DNA of 64,000 nucleotides, taken from Duganella lactea. Its GTDB lineage: Bacteria > Pseudomonadota > Gammaproteobacteria > Burkholderiales > Burkholderiaceae_D. The notes beneath the pieces were generated by a model, which searched no databases, had not been told where the DNA came from, and saw only the letters and a list, made by a program, of their open reading frames with translations. Of this stretch, positions 46,717-54,551 are shown piece by piece. The stretch lies in contig NZ_WWCP01000024.1 of NCBI RefSeq assembly GCF_009857505.1, positions 23,588 through 87,587 on the forward strand, read 5' to 3'. Made by a program: the position numbers and the translations under genes. The number at the start of each line of letters is the position of its first letter. Within the stretch, counting starts at the first letter, position 1.

Positions 46717-47799
46717 ATGACCCGCGCACCGGGACTTGATTTGCTGCGCGCGCTGGCCATCGCCGCGGTGATGCTGTACCACATCAGCAGCCACGGCATT
46801 CCGATGCCGGTGTTCGTCGAACATGGCTGGATGGGCGTGGACCTGTTCTTTGTACTCAGCGGCTATCTGATCGGCTGGCAGCTGCTGCGTGCTTACGCGC
46901 ACGGCGAAGCGCCGCACTGGAGGCGTTTCATGCTGAGCCGCGCGCTGCGCATCCTGCCGGCCTATTACGCGGTACTGGTGCTGTATGTGTTGCTGCCGTC
47001 GCCCGAAGGCGGCGCGCTGCAGCCACTGTGGAAGTACCTGACCTTCACGCTCAATTTCGCCTCGGACTGGCGCCAGGGGGCGGCGTATTCGCACGCCTGG
47101 TCGCTATGCGTCGAAGAACACGTCTACCTGCTGTTCCCGGTGGCCGCCTGGCTGCTGGCGCGCCGCCTCAACGCACGCCGGGCGATAGTGCTGGCAGTGA
47201 GCCTGATCGGCGGCGGCATGCTGCTGCGCGGCTGGCTGTGGCAGGCGCAAGTCGCACCGCATCTCGCCGATGATGCCGGTGGGGCGATGCGCAACTTCAT
47301 CGGTCTGATCTACAACCCGACCTACGCGCGCCTGGACGGCCTGCTGATGGGCGTCAACCTGGCCGCATGCCGCGCCTTCCGCCCGGCGTGGTGGGATGCA
47401 TTGCTGGGTCATGGCCGCGCACTGCTGGCCGCCGGCGCCATCACGCTCGCCGCCAGCACACAGATCCCGCTAATGAGTCCAACCGGCGCCATCGTCCTGT
47501 TCCCGCTGGTCGCACTCGGCTGCACCATGCTGCTGACCGGCGCCATCAGCCCCGCCACCTGGATCGGCCGCCAGACGCTGCCCGGCGTGCGAACCGTGGC
47601 GATCCTCGCTTTCAGCCTCTACTTGATCCACAAACAAATCTACGCCTGGCTCGACACCCTGCTGCCAGACCTCGGCCGCCAAGCGCCCATGCTGGCCCTG
47701 GTCATCTACATGGCAGCCTCGCTGGCCGCCGCCGCCCTGCTCTATCTGGCAATCGAACGCCCAGGCCTGCGCCTACGGCGACAGTTAACCGGTCACTGA
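46717..47799 (+). CDS. Acyltransferase family 3 membrane protein
   Basis: A 360-aa protein with about ten helices, starting MTRAPGLDLLRALAIAAVML, the acyltransferase-3 N-terminus; WMGVDLFFVLSGYLIG and RFMLSRALRILPAYY are family signatures and YSHAWSLCVEEHVYLLFP carries the conserved SLxVEEHxY motif. Such enzymes O-acylate sugars of surface polysaccharides, lipids or peptidoglycan. Isolated between a terminator and a blaI-like gene, with a weak ribosome site; substrate unknown. Confidence 0.9.
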   Translation: MTRAPGLDLLRALAIAAVMLYHISSHGIPMPVFVEHGWMGVDLFFVLSGYLIGWQLLRAYAHGEAPHWRRFMLSRALRILPAYYAVLVLYVLLPSPEGGALQPLWKYLTFTLNFASDWRQGAAYSHAWSLCVEEHVYLLFPVAAWLLARRLNARRAIVLAVSLIGGGMLLRGWLWQAQVAPHLADDAGGAMRNFIGLIYNPTYARLDGLLMGVNLAACRAFRPAWWDALLGHGRALLAAGAITLAASTQIPLMSPTGAIVLFPLVALGCTMLLTGAISPATWIGRQTLPGVRTVAILAFSLYLIHKQIYAWLDTLLPDLGRQAPMLALVIYMAASLAAAALLYLAIERPGLRLRRQLTGH

Positions 47800-47804
47800 T
47801 AAAA

Positions 47805-47831
47805 GTATACATTTTTGTCTACAGTAGCTAC
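47805..47831 (+). promoter_or_regulatory. Candidate BlaI-type operator upstream of the repressor
   Basis: GTATACA (47805-47811) and TGTCTAC (47816-47822) form an inverted repeat with one mismatch around TTTT, resembling the TACA...TGTA operators of BlaI/MecI. The perfect palindrome GTAGCTAC follows (47824-47831), and CTACAG occurs twice as a direct repeat (47819-47824, 47833-47838). Placement before the regulator supports autoregulation, but this is inferred by eye. Confidence 0.45.
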
Positions 47832-47866
47832 GCTACAGCTTTTACAACGATTGGACAGGCGCTGTC

Positions 47867-48238
47867 GTGAGCATTCCCAAACCCACAGCCGGAGAGTTGG
47901 AGCTGCTGCAAACCCTGTGGCCGCTGGGCGCGGCCACCGCCAAGCAGGTGCACGAGGCCATGCTGGCCGAGAAGCCCGACCTCGCCTACGGCACCGTGCT
48001 GCGGCTGATGCAGATCATGCACACCAAAGGCATCCTGACCCGCGACGAAAGTCAGCGCTCCCACATCTACGCGCCCGCCCAGGCGCAGGACGCGCTACAA
48101 AGCAACCTGCTGCAAGACCTGATGCAGAAAGCCTTCGCTGGCTCGGCCAAGGCGCTGGTGCTGGCCGCGCTGCGCACCGGTATCTCGAAAAAAGAACGCG
48201 CAGAAATCGAGCAACTGCTGAAGGACGATAAACAATGA
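47867..48238 (+). CDS. BlaI/MecI/CopY family transcriptional repressor
   Basis: A 123-aa winged-helix repressor with GTG start (47867). The DNA-binding domain is PTAGELELLQTLWPLGAATA to IYAPAQAQDA (about 6-75), followed by the dimerisation helices where BlaI is cleaved on induction. It overlaps the M56 gene by ATGA (48235-48238), the standard BlaI-BlaR pairing. No beta-lactamase gene is near, so the regulated genes may be only this pair. Confidence 0.92.
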   Translation: MSIPKPTAGELELLQTLWPLGAATAKQVHEAMLAEKPDLAYGTVLRLMQIMHTKGILTRDESQRSHIYAPAQAQDALQSNLLQDLMQKAFAGSAKALVLAALRTGISKKERAEIEQLLKDDKQ

Positions 48239-49491
48239 ACGCCCTCACCTACGCGCTCGGCATGACGCTGATGCACTTCCTGTGGCAAGGCCTGCTGCTC
48301 GGCTGCGCCACCGCCGTCGTCCTCACCCTGCTGCGCAACAGCCGCGCTGAGTACCGCTATCTGGCCGCTTGCTGCGCGCTGCTGGCCTGCCTGGGCTGGC
48401 CGGCGTTCGATCTGTGGCAACGCCTCGCCAGCGGCGCGCAGCCGTCCAGCGCCAGCTTGCCGGGACTGCAAGCCGCGTATGGCGCCGCCCGCGAGCAAAG
48501 CTGGTTCGATCTGCGCGATGCGCTGCGCCACGTCGTCAGCCTGTGGGCGCTGTGCGCTGCCGTGCTGGCGCTGCGCATGCTGGCGGGACTGCTGTGGATA
48601 GGACGCGTCAGCCGCCACCCACATACGCATCCTGGCCAGCAACGCTGGGAGGCGGAATTGGCGCAACTGGCGCACCGCTTCGGCATCAACCGTGCGGTGC
48701 GCCTGCGCGTAACCGCCAGGCTGGCCAGCCCGGTCACTGCTGGCTGGTGGCGTCCGGTAGTGCTGGTGCCGGCATCGCTGTTGAGCGGTATGCCGCCGGA
48801 CCTGCTGCATGCCCTGCTGGCGCACGAAATGGCGCACATCAAGCGCCACGATTACGTGGTGAACCTGCTGCAAAACGTGATTGAGACGCTGCTGTTCTAC
48901 CAGCCTGCCGTGTGGTGGATTTCGCGCCGCATCCGCGTTGAGCGCGAGCTGATCGCCGATCATCTGGCCGCCCAACAGCTGGGCGAACCGCGCCGGCTGG
49001 CGCTGGCCTTGTCGGAACTGGAAAAGCTGCGTTTCGCCGATCAGCAACTGGCGCTGGCGGCCAGCGGCGGCGACCTGGTACAGCGCATCCAGCACCTGCT
49101 GCGCCCTGCCCCGCAATCGCTGAACTGGAAGGCCGCTTGCGCCATGCTGGCGGTGGCCGCCGCCTGCGTTTCGATCTACGCGCAGGCTACCGTGGTGGAG
49201 AAGCGCCCACGCGCGATCACGGCGGCGCGGGTCGATTTCCGCACCTGCGCCAAGCCGGCCTGGCCGGAAGGTGCCATCGCGGCCGAGCGCACCGGCATGG
49301 TCCAGCTGGCGTTCCAGATCGATGCCGAAGGCCATGTCAGCAACGCCAAAGTCGACCGCAGCAGCGGCCACATCGATCTGGACGAAGCAGCCCGCATCGG
49401 CATCGGAAAATGCCAGTTCAAACCCGCTACCCGGGCCGGCAAGCCCTTCGCCACCTGGCAAAAAATGCAGTACGTCTGGACGCTGGAGTAG
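48235..49491 (+). CDS. M56 family metalloprotease with C-terminal TonB-like domain
   Basis: A 418-aa BlaR1-type membrane protein: four helices (about 5-30, 37-60, 100-120, 310-328) and the gluzincin motif HEMAHIKRHD (His197-Glu198-His201) on the cytoplasmic side. Instead of the penicillin-binding sensor of BlaR1/MecR1, the periplasmic C-terminus (about 335-418) is a TonB-C/energy-transducer-like domain (FRTCAKPAWPEG...GMVQLAFQIDAEGHVSNAKV). It probably cleaves the BlaI-like repressor on receiving a signal, but the signal is unlikely to be a beta-lactam. Two cysteines in the C-terminal domain may form a disulfide. Confidence 0.88.
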   Translation: MNALTYALGMTLMHFLWQGLLLGCATAVVLTLLRNSRAEYRYLAACCALLACLGWPAFDLWQRLASGAQPSSASLPGLQAAYGAAREQSWFDLRDALRHVVSLWALCAAVLALRMLAGLLWIGRVSRHPHTHPGQQRWEAELAQLAHRFGINRAVRLRVTARLASPVTAGWWRPVVLVPASLLSGMPPDLLHALLAHEMAHIKRHDYVVNLLQNVIETLLFYQPAVWWISRRIRVERELIADHLAAQQLGEPRRLALALSELEKLRFADQQLALAASGGDLVQRIQHLLRPAPQSLNWKAACAMLAVAAACVSIYAQATVVEKRPRAITAARVDFRTCAKPAWPEGAIAAERTGMVQLAFQIDAEGHVSNAKVDRSSGHIDLDEAARIGIGKCQFKPATRAGKPFATWQKMQYVWTLE

Positions 49492-49522
49492 ACTATCAGT
49501 ACGCACAGCATCAGGAGCCATC

Positions 49523-49741
49523 ATGGAAAGCCCCCATATCTCACGCGATCCCGAAATCATGAGCGGCGTGCCCTGTTTTAGTGGTACGCGCGTGCCGGTG
49601 CAGAATCTGTTCGATTACCTGACAGGCCGATCCTCGCTGGAAGACTTTTTGGCTGACTTCCCATCGGTTTCAAGAGAGGTGGCAATGGCTGTGCTCAATA
49701 CAGCCAAGAGCCGCCTGCTAGATCATGCGTTTGCTGCTTGA
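49523..49741 (+). CDS. DUF433 family antitoxin-like protein
   Basis: A 72-aa DUF433 protein (RDPEIMSGVPCFSGTRVPVQ, then FLADFPSVSREVAMAVL), a small helical DNA-binding-like domain. DUF433 genes usually precede a DUF5615 PIN-like gene and the pair is regarded as a toxin-antitoxin module. AGGAG lies five bases before the ATG. The downstream partner here overlaps its 3' end but is broken, so this is an intact antitoxin-like gene without a working toxin. Confidence 0.9.
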   Translation: MESPHISRDPEIMSGVPCFSGTRVPVQNLFDYLTGRSSLEDFLADFPSVSREVAMAVLNTAKSRLLDHAFAA

Positions 49742-49978
49742 CGAGTCCGTTCCCGCCAGACTACGACGTCACCTCCCCGGCCACACCATAAAGACAGTGG
49801 TTGAGAAAGTACTGTCGACAAAAACATTCCACACCAACAGAATCTTGCGCAGCTTCCAATCGCGGTGGTGATCCTGGATGCTCTTTCGAATGAATTAATC
49901 TATTTGCTTCCACTTGTCCCCAGACTCCTGCAAGCGCTTCCCAATCTGAAGCCGCATGCGGTAATTGTCATCTGCTAG
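49725..49978 (+). pseudogene. Decayed DUF5615 PIN-like (toxin) gene
   Basis: The ATG at 49725 overlaps the end of the DUF433 gene. Frame one reads MRLLLDESVPARLRRHLPGH then IKTVVE, the DUF5615 N-terminus, and then runs into unrelated residues and a stop. In the -1/+2 frame from about 49811 the family C-terminus appears: TVDKNIPHQQNLAQLPIAVV, and PLVPRLLQALP, ending TAG at 49976-49978. The middle block expected between them (with a conserved GW...NGELL region, about 25-35 residues) is missing, so a deletion that also shifted the frame inactivated the gene. The end overlaps the convergent hydrolase gene by four bases. Confidence 0.85.
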
Positions 49979-50820
49979 CGATTTATCCAAGCCAGGATAT
50001 CGGCAAAGATCTGCTCGCGATTGAGCTCGTTGAAATTTTCGTGGAAGTTCTGCGGATGGCGCTGGTAAGTCAGCAGATGCGCCGGCACCGATTTGAGCAT
50101 GGCCTCGGCCGCGTCGGCGTCGGCCAGCTTGTCGTCGCCGGCGACGACGGCGAACAACGGCTGCGTCCACTGCGGCATGCGCGCCGCCAGGCCTTGCTGC
50201 GCCGCCGTCAGCGCGTTGCCGAAGCGGACCGTGATTTCAGTGGCGCGGATGCCGTCGCGTTCGTCCTGATAGTGACGTTCGGTGATGGCGCGGTCGTGCG
50301 TCAGCTGGTGCGTCAGCGCGGCCAGCGGCACCTTCATGCGCGGCGCCAGCGCGCCCAGCACGCCGGACAGCGCCAGCAGCACCGGCGATACCTTGATCGC
50401 GTTGACGTAATACGGCGACGACCAAATAAAGCCCTTGACCGCCGCGTCACCGGCAAAGCCGCCCAGTCCCAGATGGGTGGCGATCAGCGCGCCCATCGAG
50501 TGACCCATCACGTACACCGGCAAGCCGGGATACTGCTGCTTGACCCACTGCAGGAACAGCTGGCTGTCGTCGAGAAAAACATGGAAGCCGGGGATATCGA
50601 CCCGGCGCGCGTCCTGATGGCCGCACAGGTCGTAGGCGACGGTGGCGATGCCGTGCTGGCGGAAGTGGCGCGCCGGCGTGACGTAGTCGCCCGCGTGCGC
50701 CATGCCGCCGTGAATGGCCAGGATGACCGCGCGCGGCGCGGCCGGCTCCCACACGTGCACGCGGCGCGGCACGCCCTGCCCCGCCGTGAATTGCGTCAGC
50801 CGGTCCTCGCCAAACCGCAT
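49975..50820 (-). CDS. Alpha/beta hydrolase, monoacylglycerol lipase/lysophospholipase-like
   Basis: About 281 aa from MRFGEDRLTQF (50820); the longer frame to 50991 lies inside the upstream gene. Ser hydrolase motifs: oxyanion HGGMAHAGDY, nucleophile elbow VMGHSMGALIATH, acid AGDDKLAD and His in HENFNE. The closest recognisable group is the monoglyceride lipase / PldB lysophospholipase (Hydrolase_4) family. No signal peptide. The His sits in NFHENFNE rather than the more usual HE(I/L)xNE, a small variation. Confidence 0.85.
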   Translation of the reverse strand: MRFGEDRLTQFTAGQGVPRRVHVWEPAAPRAVILAIHGGMAHAGDYVTPARHFRQHGIATVAYDLCGHQDARRVDIPGFHVFLDDSQLFLQWVKQQYPGLPVYVMGHSMGALIATHLGLGGFAGDAAVKGFIWSSPYYVNAIKVSPVLLALSGVLGALAPRMKVPLAALTHQLTHDRAITERHYQDERDGIRATEITVRFGNALTAAQQGLAARMPQWTQPLFAVVAGDDKLADADAAEAMLKSVPAHLLTYQRHPQNFHENFNELNREQIFADILAWINR

Positions 50821-50828
50821 GGTGCGGA

Positions 50829-51200
50829 TCAGGCCGTAATGCTGAGGTTGATGCCCATCTCGACCAGCATGGTCATGTCGGCCAGCGACAGGTCCAGCGT
50901 CGGCGTGGCCACGCCCGGCTCGCAAGGGAAGGAAATGCGCAACTCGGCATCGACGTCGGAACGTTCGAAGTGGATGCCGCGCGCGCGGCACTCGCCGAGG
51001 TAGAAACGGATCTGCTTGAGCAGCTCGCCCGGGTTTTGCCCGCTGCCGATGGCCACGTAAAAACCGGAATCGATGCGCACCCGGCCATCGGGCTTGACGT
51101 CGCCCTTTTGCCAGTCGCCATGCGGCTCCGTCGGCAGGCCGTCGCGGACGTCTGCCAAGCCGTCGGGGTCTCCGTGCACCTTCAATGTTGCGCTATTCAT
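50829..51200 (-). CDS. Hypothetical protein
   Basis: A 123-aa cytoplasmic protein that I cannot assign firmly. The C-terminal half (ELRISFPCEPGVATPTLDLS to the end) has the hydrophobic pattern of a short alpha/beta domain and vaguely resembles DUF4279. The N-terminal half is polar with GDPDGLADVRDG. It precedes the hydrolase by eight bases and is probably co-transcribed with it. A real gene is supported by codon use like its neighbours and the tight spacing. Confidence 0.65.
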   Translation of the reverse strand: MNSATLKVHGDPDGLADVRDGLPTEPHGDWQKGDVKPDGRVRIDSGFYVAIGSGQNPGELLKQIRFYLGECRARGIHFERSDVDAELRISFPCEPGVATPTLDLSLADMTMLVEMGINLSITA

Positions 51201-51273
51201 GGTCTGCCTTTATGGTCTCCTGCCTCTCGGAAGGTTACACCATAGAAATATCAAAGTCTAGCAAGCTAGCCAA

Positions 51274-51939
51274 TTAAACAATGCCGTAGCGGGCGCGGTA
51301 GGCCGCCACCGCATCCTTGTGCTGCGCCAGTTGCGGATCGGCGCCGGCGCCGTTGAGGAAGCCGAACAGGTCGTCCAGGTTGCCGATGGAGATGACCGGA
51401 ATGCCGTATTGCCGCGTCACTTCCTGCACCGCCGACAGCTCGGAGATCTGGCCGTCCTTGCCACCGCGTTCCATGCGGTCCAGCGCGATCAGCACGGCGC
51501 ACGGTTCGGCGCCGGCGGCGCGGATCATGTCGACGGATTCACGCACCGAGGTGCCGGCCGAAATCACGTCGTCGATGATGACCACCTTGCCTTGCAGCTT
51601 GGCGCCGACGATGGTGCCGCCCTCGCCGTGGGCCTTGGCTTCCTTGCGGTTGAAGGCGAACGAGGTGTTGCGGCCCTTGCCGGCCAGCGCCACCGCGGTG
51701 GCCGAGGCCAGCGTGATGCCTTTATAGGCCGGGCCGAACAACATGTCGAACTGCACGCCGGAATCGATCAGCGTCTGCGCGTAGAACTGCGCCACCTGGG
51801 CCAGCGTGGCGCCGTCGTGGAACAGGCCGGCGTTGAAGAAGTAAGGCGACTGGCGTCCGGCCTTGGTGGTGAACTCGCCGAAGCGCAACACACCGCTTTT
51901 GACCGAAAACGCAATAAATTCCTGACGTAAGTTTTGCAT
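51274..51939 (-). CDS. pyrE: Orotate phosphoribosyltransferase
   Basis: A 221-aa type I PRTase that makes OMP from orotate and PRPP. The PRPP loop is VVIIDDVISAGTSV, with LFGPAYKGITLA and FAFNRKEAKAHGEGG typical of PyrE. Divergent from xth with about 76 bases between starts. Length is normal. Confidence 0.97.
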   Translation of the reverse strand: MQNLRQEFIAFSVKSGVLRFGEFTTKAGRQSPYFFNAGLFHDGATLAQVAQFYAQTLIDSGVQFDMLFGPAYKGITLASATAVALAGKGRNTSFAFNRKEAKAHGEGGTIVGAKLQGKVVIIDDVISAGTSVRESVDMIRAAGAEPCAVLIALDRMERGGKDGQISELSAVQEVTRQYGIPVISIGNLDDLFGFLNGAGADPQLAQHKDAVAAYRARYGIV

Positions 51940-52015
51940 GATGCCTCATTTCTTTAAAGTGCCGGTATTTTACCGCTACACTAGCGCATTCCGTTATTTC
52001 TGCACCGAATCTTCT

Positions 52016-52786
52016 ATGCCAAAAATCATTTCCGCCAACCTGAACGGCATCCGCTCCGCCGCCTCCAAAGGCTTCTTCACCTGGCTGGCCAAGCAAGACG
52101 CCGACTTCGTCTGCGTCCAAGAACTGAAGGCGCAGGCGCCGGACATGACGCCGGAATTCCGCAATCCGGGCGGCTACCACGGCCATTTCCACTATGCCGA
52201 GAAAAAAGGCTACTCCGGCACCGGCGTCTACAGCAAGATCGAACCGGACCGCGTGGTGATCGGCTTCGGCGCGCCGGAGTTCGACGCCGAGGGCCGCTAC
52301 GTGCAGTGCGACTTCGGCAATCTGACCGTGATTTCGGTGTACTGCCCGTCCGGCTCATCCGGCCCGGAGCGTCAGGAAGCCAAGTTCCGCTTCATGGACC
52401 TGTTCTTGCCTCATCTGCAAAAACTGCACGCCGCAGGGCGCGAAGTGGTCATCTGCGGCGACTGGAACATCGCCCACAAGGAAATCGACCTGAAGAACTG
52501 GAAGGGCAACAAGAAGAACTCCGGCTTCCTGCCGGAAGAGCGCGCGTGGATGACGCGCATCTTCGACGAGGTGGGTTATGTCGACGTGCACCGCGGCCTC
52601 GATCCGCGCGAAGAGCAATACACCTGGTGGAGCAACCGCGGCCAGGCTTACGCCAAGAACGTCGGCTGGCGTATCGACTACCACGTCGCCACCCCCGGCA
52701 TCGCCGCCAAGGCGACGGCGGTCGCCGTCTACAAGGACGAAAAATTCTCCGACCACGCGCCACTGATCATCGAGTACGGCGCCTGA
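52016..52786 (+). CDS. xthA: Exodeoxyribonuclease III / AP endonuclease
   Basis: A 256-aa exonuclease III family protein acting on abasic sites and 3' ends. Start MPKIISANLNGIRSAASKG (52016). Family residues: Asn and Glu in CVQELKAQ, the CGDWNIAHKEIDL motif, WWSNRGQAYAKNVGWRIDYH and the final SDHAPL (catalytic His). The stop directly abuts the stop of the convergent pseudouridine synthase gene. Confidence 0.96.
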   Translation: MPKIISANLNGIRSAASKGFFTWLAKQDADFVCVQELKAQAPDMTPEFRNPGGYHGHFHYAEKKGYSGTGVYSKIEPDRVVIGFGAPEFDAEGRYVQCDFGNLTVISVYCPSGSSGPERQEAKFRFMDLFLPHLQKLHAAGREVVICGDWNIAHKEIDLKNWKGNKKNSGFLPEERAWMTRIFDEVGYVDVHRGLDPREEQYTWWSNRGQAYAKNVGWRIDYHVATPGIAAKATAVAVYKDEKFSDHAPLIIEYGA

Positions 52787-53677
52787 TTACAACGTGCGGC
52801 GCGAGCGGAATTCGCGCCATTCGCCGCTGAGCGGATCGATGAAACTGATGGCGCGCGCCAGCAATTGCAAGGGCTGGGATACGTCGTCCTGCTTGCACGG
52901 CAGCGCCACCGGATAGAAGGCGTCGTTGACAATCGGGACGCCCAGCGACGACAGGTGCACGCGCAGCTGGTGTTGGCGCCCCGTGTGCGGATACAGCCGG
53001 TACAACGTCAGTTCGCCGCGCTGCTCGATGATGTCGATCAGCGTTTCCGAATTCGGCTCGCCTTCGGCCTCTTTCATCGTGAAGAACTTGTCGCCCTCCA
53101 CCATGCGGCTGCGGTAGCTGAAAGGGAATTCCACGCCGTGCAGGCGCGGCGCCAGCGCTTCGTATTCCTTGTCGATCACGCGCTTCTGGAACATCGACTG
53201 GTAGGTGCCGCGCGTGGCGGCGTTGCGCGAGAAGATCACCACGCCGGCCGTCTCGCGGTCCAGACGGTGGATCGGCACCAGGTCCTCCTCGCCCAGCGTT
53301 TTGCGTAGCCGCACCAGCAAGGTCTCGTGCAGGAAGCGGCCGGTGGGAATCACCGGCAGGAAGTGCGGCTTGTCGACCACCACCAGATGCTCGTCCATGT
53401 GCAGGATCTCTTCCTGGAACGGAATCGGGGTTTCCGGCGCCTCCAGCTCGCGATAGTAGAAGATGCGCAGGCCGCGCTTGAAACGGCTCGATGGCAGCAG
53501 CGGCTGGCCGTCGGCGTCCACCACGTCGTGGCGCGCCATGCGTTCGCGCCACGACGCTTCCGACACGTCCGGGAAGCGCGCCGCCAGGAAGGTGATCATG
53601 TCCGGCCAGTCGCCCTCCGGCAGATACAGGTAGCTGGGCGCGACGCCGTCGCGCATGGGCAGCGGGTGACGCGACAT
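52787..53677 (-). CDS. RluA-family pseudouridine synthase
   Basis: A 296-aa RNA pseudouridine synthase with the catalytic motif IHRLDRETAGVVIF (Asp) and HLVVVDKPHFLPVIPTG; C-terminal YRLYPHTGRQHQLRVHLSSLG is typical for RluA/RluC/RluD enzymes. No S4 domain is evident at the N-terminus; the target RNA is not deducible. Its start is one base after the M48 protease stop on the same strand, so they form an operon. Confidence 0.92.
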   Translation of the reverse strand: MSRHPLPMRDGVAPSYLYLPEGDWPDMITFLAARFPDVSEASWRERMARHDVVDADGQPLLPSSRFKRGLRIFYYRELEAPETPIPFQEEILHMDEHLVVVDKPHFLPVIPTGRFLHETLLVRLRKTLGEEDLVPIHRLDRETAGVVIFSRNAATRGTYQSMFQKRVIDKEYEALAPRLHGVEFPFSYRSRMVEGDKFFTMKEAEGEPNSETLIDIIEQRGELTLYRLYPHTGRQHQLRVHLSSLGVPIVNDAFYPVALPCKQDDVSQPLQLLARAISFIDPLSGEWREFRSRRTL

Positions 53678-53678
53678 A

Positions 53679-54551
53679 TCAGGACTTGGGCAGCGCGATC
53701 GAACGGTAGGGCGGCAACTTGTCCGGATCCAGTCCCTTGGCGCGGGCGAAGACCGGCAACACCAGATGCATATTGGCGTTCATTTCCCGGATGCGGTCCT
53801 TGCCGGCCGGATGGGTGGACAGGAAGCTGATCGGCTGGTTCTTGTTGATCGCCCCCATCTTCTCCCACAAGGCGATGCCGGCGCGTGGATCGAAGCCGGC
53901 GCGCGCGGCCAGATCCATGCCCACCAAATCGGCCTCGGTTTCATCGTTGCGCGAGAACTTCAGCGCCAGGCCTTGCGACACGGCGCCGGCGGCGGCGTCG
54001 CCCAGGCGCGGATCGACGCCGAAATAGGCCGAGCCGATCGCCCCCAGCACGCGCGCGCCCACCTGCGTGACGGTGTTCTTGCCGGCCTGCTCGCGCGCGT
54101 GCTCGCGCAGCGCGTGGGCGATTTCGTGGCCCATCACCATGGCCACCTCGTCGTCGGTGAGATTGAGCTTGGTCAGGATGCCGTTGTAGAAGGCGATGCG
54201 GCCGCCCGGCATGCAGAAGGCGTTGACGGTGTCCGAGCGCAGCAGGTTGACCTGCCAGTCCCACTTGGCCGCATCCGCATTCCAGCGCGCGGTGAAGGGG
54301 ATAATGCGCTTGGCGATGGCGCGCAGACGGATCAGCTGCGGATTGCTGTCGGTGGCGACGGCGTCCTTCTTGTGCGCCTCGTTGAGCATCTGGTCGTATT
54401 GCAGCTTCGACTGTTTGTCGAACTGGGCGGCGTCGCCGCCGATGCCGCGCAGGCGCGACAGTTTATCGACCGGAATACCATCATTCTGCGCCATGGCGCT
54501 GGCGCACAGCAGCAGCGCCAGCAAGGCGCCTTTGAGTTTAAGCTTTTTCAT
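53679..54551 (-). CDS. Secreted M48 family metalloprotease
   Basis: About 290 aa from MKKLKLKGALLALLLCASAM (54551), which makes a signal peptide cut near AMAQ. Zinc motif HEIAHALREH with the third ligand Glu in ETEADLVGMDLAARAG. It resembles the BepA/LoiP-type periplasmic proteases without TPR repeats, which check outer-membrane protein assembly. The start overlaps ampG by 14 bases. Confidence 0.9.
   Translation of the reverse strand: MKKLKLKGALLALLLCASAMAQNDGIPVDKLSRLRGIGGDAAQFDKQSKLQYDQMLNEAHKKDAVATDSNPQLIRLRAIAKRIIPFTARWNADAAKWDWQVNLLRSDTVNAFCMPGGRIAFYNGILTKLNLTDDEVAMVMGHEIAHALREHAREQAGKNTVTQVGARVLGAIGSAYFGVDPRLGDAAAGAVSQGLALKFSRNDETEADLVGMDLAARAGFDPRAGIALWEKMGAINKNQPISFLSTHPAGKDRIREMNANMHLVLPVFARAKGLDPDKLPPYRSIALPKS

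Noticed and set aside
48235..49491. Beta-lactam sensor BlaR1/MecR1
   Set aside because: No penicillin-binding domain or SxxK sensor site after the protease; the C-terminus is TonB-C-like instead.
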